A DNA stretch of 64,000 nucleotides. Origin: Pseudomonadota bacterium (GTDB lineage Bacteria > Pseudomonadota > Alphaproteobacteria > Rhizobiales > Tepidamorphaceae). Below the pieces are notes generated by a model, which searched no databases, had not been told where the DNA came from, and saw only the letters and a list, made by a program, of their open reading frames with translations. This document shows positions 21,201-28,918 of the stretch, one piece after another (position 1 is the first letter of the stretch; each line of letters starts with the position of its first letter). The stretch lies in the NCBI GenBank assembly GCA_023458595.1, contig JAEWYT010000006.1, forward strand, positions 3,116 to 67,115. The letters run 5' to 3'. Made by a program: the position numbers and the translations under genes.

Positions 21201-21706
21201 TCGCAGTGGATGAAGGCATGCTCGCTCTGCGCCGGCAGGGACGAGGACTTCGCCAGGTGGTCGTCTCCGGCGATGGCGAGGACGCCGCCGGACGCCGCGG
21301 TGCCGCTCATGTTGGCGTGGTGCAGCACGTCTCCGGCGCGGTCGACGCCCGGCGCCTTGCCGTACCAGATGCCGAACACGCCGTCGTAGTCGGTCTCGCC
21401 GGCGAGCCCTACCTTCTGCGTGCCCCACACGGCGGTCGCCGCCAGCTCCTCGTTGACGCCCGGCTGGAACACGAGGTCGTGGCCGTCGAGGAAGCGCTTC
21501 GCCTTTTCGAGCTGCTGGTCGTAGCCGGCGAGCGGCGAGCCGCGATAGCCGGAGACGTAGCCGGCGGTATGGAGCCCAGCGGCCCGGTCGCGCCGGATCT
21601 GGTCGAGCGGGAGGCGCACGAGCGCCTGGATGCCGGTCATGTAGACCGGCCCGCGCTCCAGCACGTACTTGTCGTCGAGGGTCGCCTCGCGGGTGATCGC
21701 GTTCAT
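18224..21706 (-). CDS. Fused indolepyruvate ferredoxin oxidoreductase (IorA-IorB type)
   Basis: An 1160-aa single-chain 2-oxoacid:ferredoxin oxidoreductase. Order: pyrimidine/TPP core at residues about 15-410; TPP-binding segment with HVFVNLGDGTYFHSGILAIR and FNDAVAMTGGQ at about 495-540; two 4Fe-4S clusters in VCEACGDCSVQSNC and SSCNKDFSCVKGFCP at about 637-685; then a gamma-type domain starting LLTGIGGMGVTTTSAVIASA. The enzyme oxidatively decarboxylates aryl pyruvates from aromatic amino acids to acyl-CoA. Length is normal for the fused form. It is divergent from an Lrp regulator that probably controls it. Confidence 0.92.
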   Translation of the reverse strand: MNAITREATLDDKYVLERGPVYMTGIQALVRLPLDQIRRDRAAGLHTAGYVSGYRGSPLAGYDQQLEKAKRFLDGHDLVFQPGVNEELAATAVWGTQKVGLAGETDYDGVFGIWYGKAPGVDRAGDVLHHANMSGTAASGGVLAIAGDDHLAKSSSLPAQSEHAFIHCEIPILNPSDLQDVLDYGLHGIAMSRYAGLWVALIALADTMDSSGVVDVDPGRLSIRRPLDHADPRQAADLNAPLQLGTRHATEVLTRNLRLPAAKAYVRANRLDRKVFGSDTPRFGIVTTGKAYRDLRQTLDLLGITEDVAREIGLAVFKVAMPWPLEPEAISEFARGLERLMVVEHKRAVIEPQLKDLMFHWAAGDRPEIYGKSLPDGRSFLPEIRECGPAEVAPALIAFLPKAARRAEMEEGAKRLAARQAWGEENATDASRSPYFCSGCPHSTSTVTPEGSRSLPGIGCHAMTEINGRTTDGLIAMGGEGASWLGQFPFSRDRHVFVNLGDGTYFHSGILAIRAAVAAKAPITYKILFNDAVAMTGGQTHDGPLDVRRLLAQVKAEGVERVVLLSERPQLYSPADLPAGVPLKHRDELNETQEELATFPGVSVIVFDQTCAAEKRRRRKQGKYENPDMRVFINPRVCEACGDCSVQSNCISVEPLQTEFGEKRRINQSSCNKDFSCVKGFCPSFVEVTGAEPRRAEGADFDIAALAAELSEPEFEIGAAPVNMLLTGIGGMGVTTTSAVIASAAHLDGLNATTLDMTGLAQKNGPVTSHVRLAARDVAIEGPRVPVGALDVLLAADLVVAGGAEALSLCAPDRTTAILNTDVAPTAEFVMHQVQSFNGFKIARTLREAVKGTSEAAIARIAETALGDTIFANMMLVGFAWQKGVLPIRRKAIEQAVRLNGAAVKANLLAFAAGRLLAARPELFAGLLESPAKPADTPLDARIVFLAKELIAYQDEAYAERFLQSVARVRAAEEKLKVSDLRLTRQAAESLFRLMAYKDEYEVARLYAAPEFRETLERQFQAGGRVSVKLAPPLLARTDPRTGRPAKITFGPWIFPVFRVLSKLKGMRGTWADPFGHTSERREERALVAGFEATLATLAGRLDTKSLSLAVEIAKVPDMIRGFGPVKAANIEKAKKRHDGLMKRWNAPSALKGPVLEAAE

Positions 21707-21824
21707 GCCGGGCCTCTCGTCTCCTGCCTGCCCCGGCGTCGGCGCGACAAATCGTCCGCGCGCACCGGGCCTTCTGTCCGATGCAGCTTATTATCCCGCG
21801 ATTACGCGGAAAAACTGTGCTATC

Positions 21825-21852
21825 GTTGCGCAACATGGCCTAAGATGCGCAA
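21825..21852. promoter_or_regulatory. Repeated TGCGCAA motif between ior and lrp
   Basis: A perfect 10-base palindrome GTTGCGCAAC (21825-21834) contains TGCGCAA; a second TGCGCAA lies at 21846-21852, 19 bases on, about two helical turns. It sits just upstream of the Lrp start and could be its operator. No binding data support this. Confidence 0.35.
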
Positions 21853-21866
21853 GGATCATCCCGACG

Positions 21867-22352
21867 ATGGCCCAAAGAGAAAAAATCTCGCTCGACGCCG
21901 GCGATATCCGAATCCTGCGCGAGCTGCAGCGTGACGCCTCGCGCCCCGTCGCCGAGATCGCCAAGGCCGTGAACATGTCGCAGACCCCCTGCTGGCGGCG
22001 CATCAAGCGGCTGAAGGACGCCGGCGTCATCAAGGCCACCGTCGCGATCCTCGACCGCGAGATGCTCGGCCTCGACTTCGTCTCCTACGCCTTCGTCAAG
22101 CTCGCCCTGCCGAGCCGCGCCAACATGGAGACCTTCGACCGCCTCGTACGCTCCTGGCCGGAGATCGTGTTCTGCGAGCGCGTGACGGGCGCCGTCGACT
22201 ACATGATCAAGGTCGTCGTCGAGGACATGCGCGCCTACGACGACTTCCTGCGGCACAAGCTGCTGGACTCGGAGCTGGTGTCGGACGTGCAGAGCCGGAT
22301 CGTCGTGTCGACGGCGAAGGATTCGACGGAATTGCCGCTACGGGAGGAGTGA
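21867..22352 (+). CDS. Lrp/AsnC family transcriptional regulator
   Basis: A 161-aa feast/famine regulator. Residues about 8-60 are a winged helix-turn-helix (LDAGDIRILRELQRDASRPV then MSQTPCWRRIKRLKDAGVI). Residues about 75-150 are the RAM ligand-binding domain, with CERVTGAVDYMIKVVVEDM. The ATG at 21867 is chosen over in-frame upstream starts because AAGGA lies 11 bases upstream and the family starts here. It is divergent from the aryl-pyruvate oxidoreductase, which fits control by aromatic amino acids. Confidence 0.92.
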   Translation: MAQREKISLDAGDIRILRELQRDASRPVAEIAKAVNMSQTPCWRRIKRLKDAGVIKATVAILDREMLGLDFVSYAFVKLALPSRANMETFDRLVRSWPEIVFCERVTGAVDYMIKVVVEDMRAYDDFLRHKLLDSELVSDVQSRIVVSTAKDSTELPLREE

Positions 22353-22393
22353 GGGGGCGCCCCGAACGGCGCCCCTCGTCGCTGTGGAAAGGT

Positions 22394-22951
22394 TCAGGCC
22401 GACGCTATTCGGGAAACGGCGAAGCGCGGACGGGCCGTCGGCACGACCGCCATGCTCGCGAGCATCGCAAGCCCGATGGCCAGGCTCAGAACGTCCGCCG
22501 TCAGGGCAATCCAGGACTCCACCAGGTAGTCGTGCACCGACCAGAAGACGCCGCCGGCCAGAATCAACAGGCGAAGGGCCGACTGGTTGTCCTGCATGCG
22601 GCCGAGCGCGATCAGCCCCATCGCCGCGACGCAGAGCGCCGACGTCGGACCGCTCCAGAAATAGATTCCGGCGCCGATCATGAGCGGGATCAGCACGTAG
22701 CCGATCTTGTTCAGCGCCGTGCTGCGCCGCGCGAACAGGGCAGCGAGCGTCTGCACCGCGCCGAGCACGTTGACGAGCGACGGCGCGGCCATGTCGAGCA
22801 GCGCATAGTGGCAGGCGAACCCGATGCCCGCGCCGAGCTGGACCAGCAGGATACCGCTTCGCGAGCGGAACAGGGGCCATACCGACAGGCAGATCAGGGC
22901 GAACAGTCCCGTCGCCGCGGCTGTCGGGTTGTCGAGCAACGAGTTCAGCAT
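22394..22951 (-). CDS. YgjV-like multi-span inner membrane protein
   Basis: A 185-aa very hydrophobic protein with about six to seven membrane segments; ALICLSVWPLFRSRSGILLV and GGVFWSVHDYLVESWIAL are reminiscent of the YgjV inner membrane family. The function is unknown. The start codon lies inside the end of the DUF1127 gene (7-base overlap), so translation is coupled to it. A much longer in-frame reading frame upstream runs through the DUF1127 gene and is not credible. Confidence 0.75.
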   Translation of the reverse strand: MLNSLLDNPTAAATGLFALICLSVWPLFRSRSGILLVQLGAGIGFACHYALLDMAAPSLVNVLGAVQTLAALFARRSTALNKIGYVLIPLMIGAGIYFWSGPTSALCVAAMGLIALGRMQDNQSALRLLILAGGVFWSVHDYLVESWIALTADVLSLAIGLAMLASMAVVPTARPRFAVSRIASA

Positions 22952-23211
22952 CGGCTCGCCCCCCTGTCGCTGCGGCGCGCGAGCTTGCCTCCGTGCCTCG
23001 CCGCATGCAGGACGTCGCCGCGCGTCAGGCCGATATCGGCGAGATCGCGATCGGACTTTTCGAGCAGGATCGCGTGGTCCCGCCGCCGCCGCGCCGCCTC
23101 GCGCATGCGCTTGGCGACACGGGACAGCCATGCGCCGACGCTGAACGGATCGCGGGCGGCCCCGTCGATGCCGTGAATTGCGCGCAGGGACTCGCGTGTG
23201 TGCATTTCCAT
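22945..23211 (-). CDS. DUF1127 domain small basic protein
   Basis: An 88-aa basic protein whose middle (WLSRVAKRMREAARRRRDHA, then LEKSDRDLADIGLTRGDVLH) is a DUF1127 (YjiS-like) domain. Small DUF1127 proteins in alphaproteobacteria have been linked to RNA binding and to phosphate or C1 metabolism, but the role here is unknown. AGGAGG lies upstream of the start. It overlaps the YgjV-like gene by seven bases. The 340 bases upstream, to 23551, hold no gene that I can support. Confidence 0.8.
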   Translation of the reverse strand: MEMHTRESLRAIHGIDGAARDPFSVGAWLSRVAKRMREAARRRRDHAILLEKSDRDLADIGLTRGDVLHAARHGGKLARRSDRGASRC

Positions 23212-23561
23212 CTTGGCCTCCTTTCGAGGTCCTCGTGCGGTCCGGGCGCCTGCCGTCGATGGCAGACAGTGCCGATCGGCACGGGTGCTCTTCTGGGGCC
23301 TGGCCGTTTCCGGACAACGTCGGGAATGAGGAATTTTGCATCAGTTGTGTGCGGACGATTTCCGAATCGAAACAACGGAATGCGGGCCGGCAGGCGGAAG
23401 GACGCAGGGCCGCCCGGCGATTGGCGGGCAGTCGGAAGCCTCATCGTGGATGAACCGGCGGCGATCCGATCGGGGGCGTCCCGCAACACGCTCGCGGCAG
23501 CGGCAAACGTCGCCGATCGACGATTTTCCTCGTCGGAATCCCGTGATCGCGGCAAGAAAAA

Positions 23562-23585
23562 GCCCCGGCGGTCGCCCGCCGGGGC
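23562..23585 (-). terminator. Rho-independent terminator of the CbiM-like gene
   Basis: Perfect 10-base arms GCCCCGGCGG and CCGCCGGGGC with a 4-base loop. On the minus strand it is followed by TTTTTC, 27 bases after the cbiM stop. Confidence 0.92.
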
Positions 23586-23612
23586 CTCGCATTTCAAGCC
23601 GCCTTCCGCGGG

Positions 23613-24296
23613 CTACGCGGCGGCGTGGTGCAGGCGGTTGTAGAAGATCGGGCTCTTCGCATAGGGCGCGAGCAGCTTCGCGGCGGCGAGCACCGCGAGG
23701 TCGGCGAGAGGCTCGACGATGATGACCGTCATGTAGGCCGCGCCAAAGGACGAGATCGCCGCGAGGTTCTCCGCGCCGAAGCCCTTGCCGTAGAACGCCC
23801 AGAACGCCACCCAGAGCACGATGCCGCCCTGGTAGCTCGTCGACAGCGCCAGCGCCTGCCAGTACTTGACCTCCACGTAGGGCGTGCGGGCGGGAATGAT
23901 CCGCTTCGCCAGCTGGCTCATCGCCCACAGCGGCACCAGCAGCGTCGTGACGTTGATGCCGTATTGCGGCAGGTCGAAGGGGGCGAAGAACACGCCCTGG
24001 AGCAGCAGGCCGGCGGCGAGCCCGATCGCGGCCGGGCCCGCGCCGAAGATCAGGTAGAGCGTCGATCCGAGGATCAGGTGCACCTCCGACACGCCGACGG
24101 GATAGTGCGGGAACACCTCGAAGAAGCAGAAGACGAGCGCCGTTGTCACGAGGCTGCGCAGGACCACGGCGGACACGCCGCCGTCGTGGCGGATCGTGTC
24201 GGCCGTCATCTTCGCGGCAAGCCCGAAGGACGCCGCCGCCGTCGCGTAGCTGAGCACGATCTTGGCGCCGTCGACGACGCCGGGTTCGATATGCAT
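23613..24296 (-). CDS. cbiM: CbiM-like energy-coupling factor transporter permease (cobalt uptake)
   Basis: A 227-aa membrane protein with about seven hydrophobic segments. The N-terminus MHIEPG fits CbiM/NikM proteins, in which Met1 and His2 bind the metal; HLILGSTLYLIFGAGPAAIG and QGVFFAPFDLPQYGINVTTL match the conserved core. AAGGAG precedes the ATG at 24296. It is expressed from a cobalamin riboswitch, which supports cobalt or corrinoid-related transport. No CbiN, CbiQ or CbiO gene is adjacent: a terminator follows directly. Nickel or another metal remains possible. Confidence 0.85.
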   Translation of the reverse strand: MHIEPGVVDGAKIVLSYATAAASFGLAAKMTADTIRHDGGVSAVVLRSLVTTALVFCFFEVFPHYPVGVSEVHLILGSTLYLIFGAGPAAIGLAAGLLLQGVFFAPFDLPQYGINVTTLLVPLWAMSQLAKRIIPARTPYVEVKYWQALALSTSYQGGIVLWVAFWAFYGKGFGAENLAAISSFGAAYMTVIIVEPLADLAVLAAAKLLAPYAKSPIFYNRLHHAAA

Positions 24297-24369
24297 TTCA
24301 GGTCTCCTTGTCCGCACCCACCGTGCGGCAGAGGTTTCTGGATGAGCGCCCTGGGAAGGCGCCGGTTGC

Positions 24370-24525
24370 GCGATGGCAGGTCTCCTGGCTCGCGGCTTTT
24401 CGCTCCGCCCGCCTTCCCGACCGTCCGGCCAGTGGCATTCCGGGCTTCGCTTGCCGCTCACAGTTGCGGGGGCAGCCACGGCCTCGAGCCCCGAGGGGGC
24501 GCTTCACCGTGTTCCCTTTTAACCG
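24370..24525 (-). promoter_or_regulatory. Cobalamin (B12) riboswitch
   Basis: On the minus strand the leader opens with GGGAACACGGTGAAGCGCC, contains GCTGCCCCCGCAACTGTGA, and ends with the B12 box AGCCAGGAGACCTGCC (24375-24390). These are the conserved parts of class I adenosylcobalamin riboswitches, in the right order. It lies 74 bases before the CbiM-like gene and should switch it off when B12 is plentiful. Confidence 0.95.
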
Positions 24526-24619
24526 CCGTCCTTACGGGCGACGGACCATCGGGTTCGATCTATGGCAGACGCGGCGGGGGGCGGCAAGACGCCGCGCGCC
24601 CGGCCACCGGAAACCGTCC

Positions 24620-25051
24620 CTATGCCAGATACAGGGCCCGGCTGCGCTGCTTCTGCCATCCCGGCGCGCAGAGGACCGTGACGGTGAACCGCCACAACCC
24701 GCCTTCCCGGCGCAGCACATAGTGGCCGTCGACGACCTCGATCGCCGAACCGTCGCCGCGCAGGCGCCTGATGTTGCGGGCGTCCGCGATCGCCATGCCC
24801 TCTCCGCTCGGCCGCACCGTCAGCGTGTCGTAGACCGAGCGGCTGAACCCCTCGTCGGTCAGGCGGACGAACAGATCCTCGAGCATCGCCATCTTGGCGG
24901 CGCGATCCGGCAGGCTGAACGACCGCGTCGAGTGCATGAACAGGGCCGGCTCCGCGTGGAAATCGGCCACCGCGCCGAAATCCCGGGCGTTCCAGGCGGC
25001 GATGTAGCGGTCGTAGAAGGACTGGATCTCGGCGCGAACGGCGTCCGTCAT
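24620..25051 (-). CDS. SnoaL/NTF2-like small protein
   Basis: A 143-aa protein of the NTF2-like cone fold (SnoaL/DUF4440 type): FYDRYIAAWNARDFGAVADF is the typical opening helix and strand, and YVLRREGGLWRFTVTVLCAP the typical last strands. Members are enzymes or binding proteins; no catalytic residues can be assigned here. A strong AGGGAGGGG site precedes the start. It faces away from the next gene, whose start is 240 bases to the right. Confidence 0.75.
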   Translation of the reverse strand: MTDAVRAEIQSFYDRYIAAWNARDFGAVADFHAEPALFMHSTRSFSLPDRAAKMAMLEDLFVRLTDEGFSRSVYDTLTVRPSGEGMAIADARNIRRLRGDGSAIEVVDGHYVLRREGGLWRFTVTVLCAPGWQKQRSRALYLA

Positions 25052-25154
25052 CGCATCCCCTCCCTGAGCGGAGCAGCACCGATGCGGCCTTTACTATAGC
25101 AGGAATTCAGCCGGCGACATATCCGCTCGTCCGGGCGGGTGCCGAGCCCGCCGT

Positions 25155-25166
25155 CGAGCTAGCTCG
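25155..25166. promoter_or_regulatory. Perfect 12-base palindrome upstream of the orphan membrane protein
   Basis: CGAGCTAGCTCG is a perfect palindrome in the 242-base gap between two divergent genes, and could be an operator. There is no other support. Confidence 0.2.
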
Positions 25167-25293
25167 GCGCTTCGTCGGGGCTGCACGATCGCGCCGCTTG
25201 CCGCGCGGTGAGCCGGTTGCCTAAACTGACGCCGGCCCGATCGGAGCCTCGATATTCTCATTCGGTTTTCACGCCTCGACGACGGACGTTTCA

Positions 25294-26589
25294 ATGGTGA
25301 ATTCTCTTACGAAGAAGACTTTGATCAGGGTGGCGACGGCGATCAGGAACGACGAGAAGGTCGAGATCGGTCTGATCGACCCCTTTCTGAACCACAAGTT
25401 CGAGGAGCTGTCGAAAGTAAGTCGCCTCATGCTGAAGGTGGCGGCGGGTTTGTCGCTGTTCTTCGCCTCCGTCCTCGTCATCTTTCCCGAGGTCGGCGAA
25501 TGGCTGATCGACGTGCTGCCGGGCTTCTTCAACCTGCCGGAGCGGGTGGCCAAGGCGCTCGACTATGTCTGGGGCCTCGTCGGCGAGCCCGTCGAACAGC
25601 AGCATCTGATGTATCACCTGCCGAACATCATCGTGTACGCCTTCGGCGTCGCGGGCATTCGCCAGCTCTGGAAGAAGATCAACAAGAACAACTGGAAGGA
25701 TCAGGTGATCCGCTCCCAGGAGAAGCTCGCCAAGACGATCGAGGACGGCACGGCGCGATTCCTGTTCGCCCCCGGCTTCTCGCTCCTGTTCGTCGGCGAG
25801 GGCGACCAGATCGCCAGAAGTCTCGTCGCGGACACGCCGGCCGTGGGAGTGACGATCTCCTCGAGGCGCCAGCCCTATACCAGGCTGTGGGCGAAGTTCG
25901 CCGCGGGCGAGGGAGACGAGGGATTCAGCCGGGCGCTCGGCCAGGTCAACGCCGAAGACGCCGGCGAATACGTGCTCTTCCCTGTCCGCGACGAGCATCT
26001 TTTCCTGCCCGGAAAGCTCGATTTCGACATCGCCCCGCATCGCGTCGACATCGCCGTGCGGCGGATCCGCGAATTCGAGAAGCAGAAAGGCTGGGCGAAG
26101 AAGAGGGTCATCATCGTCGGAGACAAATTGCAGACGAGCGTGTTCGTCACGGAATCGGAGGAATGCAGGATAAAGACAGAATACGACGAGATCAGCCTGC
26201 AGACGGTCGAGGAGAAGTACGGCAACCTGACCGTTCTGGATCCCACGGAATTGACCTTGAGGAAAGTCGTCAAGATCGCGGACGGTCGGACGATCCTCTT
26301 CAGGGCATCCGAAGACGGCATCGAGAAATACGGCAAGGAATTCTATCGCCGGCTACGCCTGCTCGGATACGAGCCGTCGCGGGACGGCAGTCTCACGGTC
26401 GGCTACGACATCACGGATTTCGAGACGGAGCACCAGTTCGTCTCCCAGAAATACCCCGACTATCTCCCGGTGATTCTCTCGCGGGACATCTTCGACGAGC
26501 TCCACAAGAGCGACATACCGGACGACGCCTACATATTCGTCCCCCGCCTGGTGAAGGATGAACTGCACCGGCTCGTCAGCGAGCAGTGA
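25294..26589 (+). CDS. Unrecognised membrane-anchored protein with large soluble domain
   Basis: A 431-aa protein I do not recognise. Residues about 44-64 (MLKVAAGLSLFFASVLVIFP) are one membrane segment and about 105-123 (HLPNIIVYAFGVAGIRQL) a probable second. The remaining 300 residues look cytoplasmic and hold repeated strand-loop patterns such as FSLLFVGEGDQIARSL and KRVIIVGDKLQTSVFV, vaguely like nucleotide-binding Rossmann loops, plus ILFRASEDGIEKYGKEFYRR. It is richer in Lys, Glu and AT-ending codons than its neighbours, hinting at transfer. No ribosome binding site is obvious. It is monocistronic and convergent with dadA. Confidence 0.8.
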   Translation: MVNSLTKKTLIRVATAIRNDEKVEIGLIDPFLNHKFEELSKVSRLMLKVAAGLSLFFASVLVIFPEVGEWLIDVLPGFFNLPERVAKALDYVWGLVGEPVEQQHLMYHLPNIIVYAFGVAGIRQLWKKINKNNWKDQVIRSQEKLAKTIEDGTARFLFAPGFSLLFVGEGDQIARSLVADTPAVGVTISSRRQPYTRLWAKFAAGEGDEGFSRALGQVNAEDAGEYVLFPVRDEHLFLPGKLDFDIAPHRVDIAVRRIREFEKQKGWAKKRVIIVGDKLQTSVFVTESEECRIKTEYDEISLQTVEEKYGNLTVLDPTELTLRKVVKIADGRTILFRASEDGIEKYGKEFYRRLRLLGYEPSRDGSLTVGYDITDFETEHQFVSQKYPDYLPVILSRDIFDELHKSDIPDDAYIFVPRLVKDELHRLVSEQ

Positions 26590-26607
26590 AGACGGGCGGC
26601 AACCGGA

Positions 26608-27852
26608 CTACCCGAACCTCGTCACCGAATACGCCTCGGGATCGACCACGGGCTTCTCGCCGCACATCATCTCCGCCAGCAATCGACCGCTGACCGGCCC
26701 CAGCGTCAGCCCCAGATGCGCGTGGCCGAAGTCGAGCCACAGGCCCTTGTGCCGGGGCGCGGGGCCGATCACCGGCACGGAATCGGGGAAGGACGGCCGC
26801 CGGCCCATCCAGGGGGTCGGCTCCAGCGCCTCCTCGATCGGCAGGAGCTCGCGGGCACGGGGCTCGACGCGCTTCAGCTGCACCGGCGTCGGCGGGGCGT
26901 CGCGGTCGGCGAACTCGATGCCCGTCGTCACGCGCAGGCCCATCGCCATCGACGAGGCGGCGTAGCCGTAGGCGATGTCGACGACCGGGCGGCTCAGGCC
27001 CGCGTTGCCCGAGGGGCGGAAATGCATGTGATAGCCGCGCTTGACCGCGAAGGGCAGCCGGTAGCCGAGCGGGCCGAGCAGGTCCATCGACCAAGGCCCG
27101 AGCGCGACGACGACCGTGCGCGCCGCGACCGGGCCGCCGTCGGTCTCGACCGTCCAGGTGTCCCCTGTCGGCGCCAGCCGGTTCGCCCGCCGCTGCAGGA
27201 TCTCGCCGCCGTTCTTGGCGAACAGCCGCGCATAGGCCTTCACCGTGCTGCCGGGATCGGTCAGCGAGGCGATGTCGTGCCAGAGCTCGGCCTTCCTGAA
27301 GACGGGCTTCAGATGCGGCTCGAGCTCGCGCGCCTCGCTGGTGTCGAGCACGGTGTACTTGAAGCCGCCCTCGTCGGCGATCTCGCGCTCGAGCGCGGCT
27401 GCCTGGAACTGCGCCTCGGTGCGGTAGATCTGCATCCAGCCGGTCTCGCGCAGCAGGCTGTCGGCGCCCGCGTCCCGGATCAGCGCCTTGTGCTCGGGAA
27501 TGGCATGGGCCAGCAGCTTCATCACCGCCCCGCCGTTCTCGCGCAGTCTGCGCTCGGTCGAATTGGCATAGAGCCCCATCAGCCACGGCGCGAGCCGCGG
27601 CAGCGCGCTCCAGTGGAAATGCATCTCCGGCCGGTCGTTGAGGGCGTACCTGGCAAGCTTCACCGGATCGTGAGGCATGGCGATCGGCACATAGGTGCCG
27701 CCCTCGATCACGCCGGTATTTCCGTAGGAGGTTTCCTCGCCCGGGCCGCGCCGGTCGATCAGCGTGACAGAGCGGCCACGCCTTTGAAGTGCGAGCGCCG
27801 CCGACACGCCGACGACGCCGGCGCCGACGACCACGATGTCCCGTTCGGCCAT
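26608..27852 (-). CDS. dadA: D-amino acid dehydrogenase (DadA-like FAD oxidoreductase)
   Basis: A 414-aa FAD-dependent oxidoreductase. The dinucleotide-binding motif VVGAGVVGVSAALALQRRG is at residues about 6-24, followed by TSYGNTGVIEGG; the C-terminal FAD motif RPSFPDSVPVIGPAPRHKGL and DFGHAHLGLTLGPVSGRL is typical of DadA. The enzyme oxidises D-amino acids to 2-oxoacids in the membrane, passing electrons to the respiratory chain. Length is normal. It ends 19 bases from the convergent orphan gene. Confidence 0.88.
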   Translation of the reverse strand: MAERDIVVVGAGVVGVSAALALQRRGRSVTLIDRRGPGEETSYGNTGVIEGGTYVPIAMPHDPVKLARYALNDRPEMHFHWSALPRLAPWLMGLYANSTERRLRENGGAVMKLLAHAIPEHKALIRDAGADSLLRETGWMQIYRTEAQFQAAALEREIADEGGFKYTVLDTSEARELEPHLKPVFRKAELWHDIASLTDPGSTVKAYARLFAKNGGEILQRRANRLAPTGDTWTVETDGGPVAARTVVVALGPWSMDLLGPLGYRLPFAVKRGYHMHFRPSGNAGLSRPVVDIAYGYAASSMAMGLRVTTGIEFADRDAPPTPVQLKRVEPRARELLPIEEALEPTPWMGRRPSFPDSVPVIGPAPRHKGLWLDFGHAHLGLTLGPVSGRLLAEMMCGEKPVVDPEAYSVTRFG

Positions 27853-27928
27853 GAGACGCTTCCCCGGTTGGCAGGTTTCGCTTATGCAGGCGGGTATCCA
27901 CCTCTAGCGTGACCGCGCCACACCCACA

Positions 27929-28918
27929 ATGGGGCCGATGTTCCGCCCGATCCTCAATCCCGTTCTCAGGCTCCTGGACTGGCTCGGCGCGCAGGGCACG
28001 CGCGCGATCGCCCTCTCCCTGTTCGTCGGCATGGCGCTGCCGCCCCTGTCGGCGGTGATGAAGCCGCTGATCCCGCACGCGGTGTTCCTGCTGCTGGTCA
28101 CGGCCTTCACCCGCGTCGATGCCGAGGCGGTCTGGCGGCGCCTCAGCCGGCCGTGGCTGGTCATCGCCGTCGTCGGCTGGATGATGGTGGTGCTGCCGCT
28201 CGGCTTCGGGGCCCTGCTTCACGTATCGGGCATCGCCACCTGGGAGCCCGGCATCCTGATCGCCTTCGTGCTGATGGCCTCCGCCCCGCCGATCATGTCC
28301 TCGCCGGGCATCACCTATCTGCTCGGCCTGGACGGCGCCTTGAGCCTGACGATCCTCGTCGCCGCGCTCGTCGTCACTCCGGTGCTCTGCCCCCTGGTGA
28401 TCGACATGCTGGTCGGCGCCATGCTGCCGGTCTCCTCGCTCGATCTCGCGGTCCGCCTCGCGGGCCTGCTCGGCGGCTCGCTGGTCGTCGCGGCGATCCT
28501 GCGCCTCCTCATGGGCCGCGCGCGGATCGAGGCCTCCTCGCGTGTCTTCGACGGGGCGAACGTCGTGCTGCTCTTCGTCTTCGCCGTCGCCATCATGGAC
28601 GGCGTCGCCGCCCGGCTGATCGCCGATCCGCTGCTCGTTCTCGGCTTCCTCGCCGCGGCGATCGCCATCGCGCTCGTCTTCATCGTCGGCTCCGCGCTCG
28701 TCTTCCGCTTCACCGGCCTCGATCCCTCCATCACCATCGGCGTCTCCTGCGGCAACAGGAACATGGCGCTGATGGCCGCCGCTCTCGCCAGCGTCATCCC
28801 CGATATCTCCTGGATCTTCTTCGCCATCGCCCAGGTGCCGATCTACGTCCTGCCCTGGATGATGAAGCCCGTGGTCGAGCGCATCGTGCGGCCGGCCCCG
28901 GTGGAACTCCCGGAATGA
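27929..28918 (+). CDS. Bile acid:sodium symporter (BASS)-like transporter
   Basis: A 329-aa membrane protein with about nine to ten hydrophobic segments. VSCGNRNMALMAAALAS corresponds to the conserved crossover motif of the BASS/NTCP family (G-x-R-N pattern), and FVLMASAPPIMSSPGITYLL resembles the first crossover. Family members take up organic anions with Na+; the substrate is unknown. It overlaps the next gene by four bases (ATGA), so the two and then purB form one coupled transcript. Confidence 0.78.
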   Translation: MGPMFRPILNPVLRLLDWLGAQGTRAIALSLFVGMALPPLSAVMKPLIPHAVFLLLVTAFTRVDAEAVWRRLSRPWLVIAVVGWMMVVLPLGFGALLHVSGIATWEPGILIAFVLMASAPPIMSSPGITYLLGLDGALSLTILVAALVVTPVLCPLVIDMLVGAMLPVSSLDLAVRLAGLLGGSLVVAAILRLLMGRARIEASSRVFDGANVVLLFVFAVAIMDGVAARLIADPLLVLGFLAAAIAIALVFIVGSALVFRFTGLDPSITIGVSCGNRNMALMAAALASVIPDISWIFFAIAQVPIYVLPWMMKPVVERIVRPAPVELPE

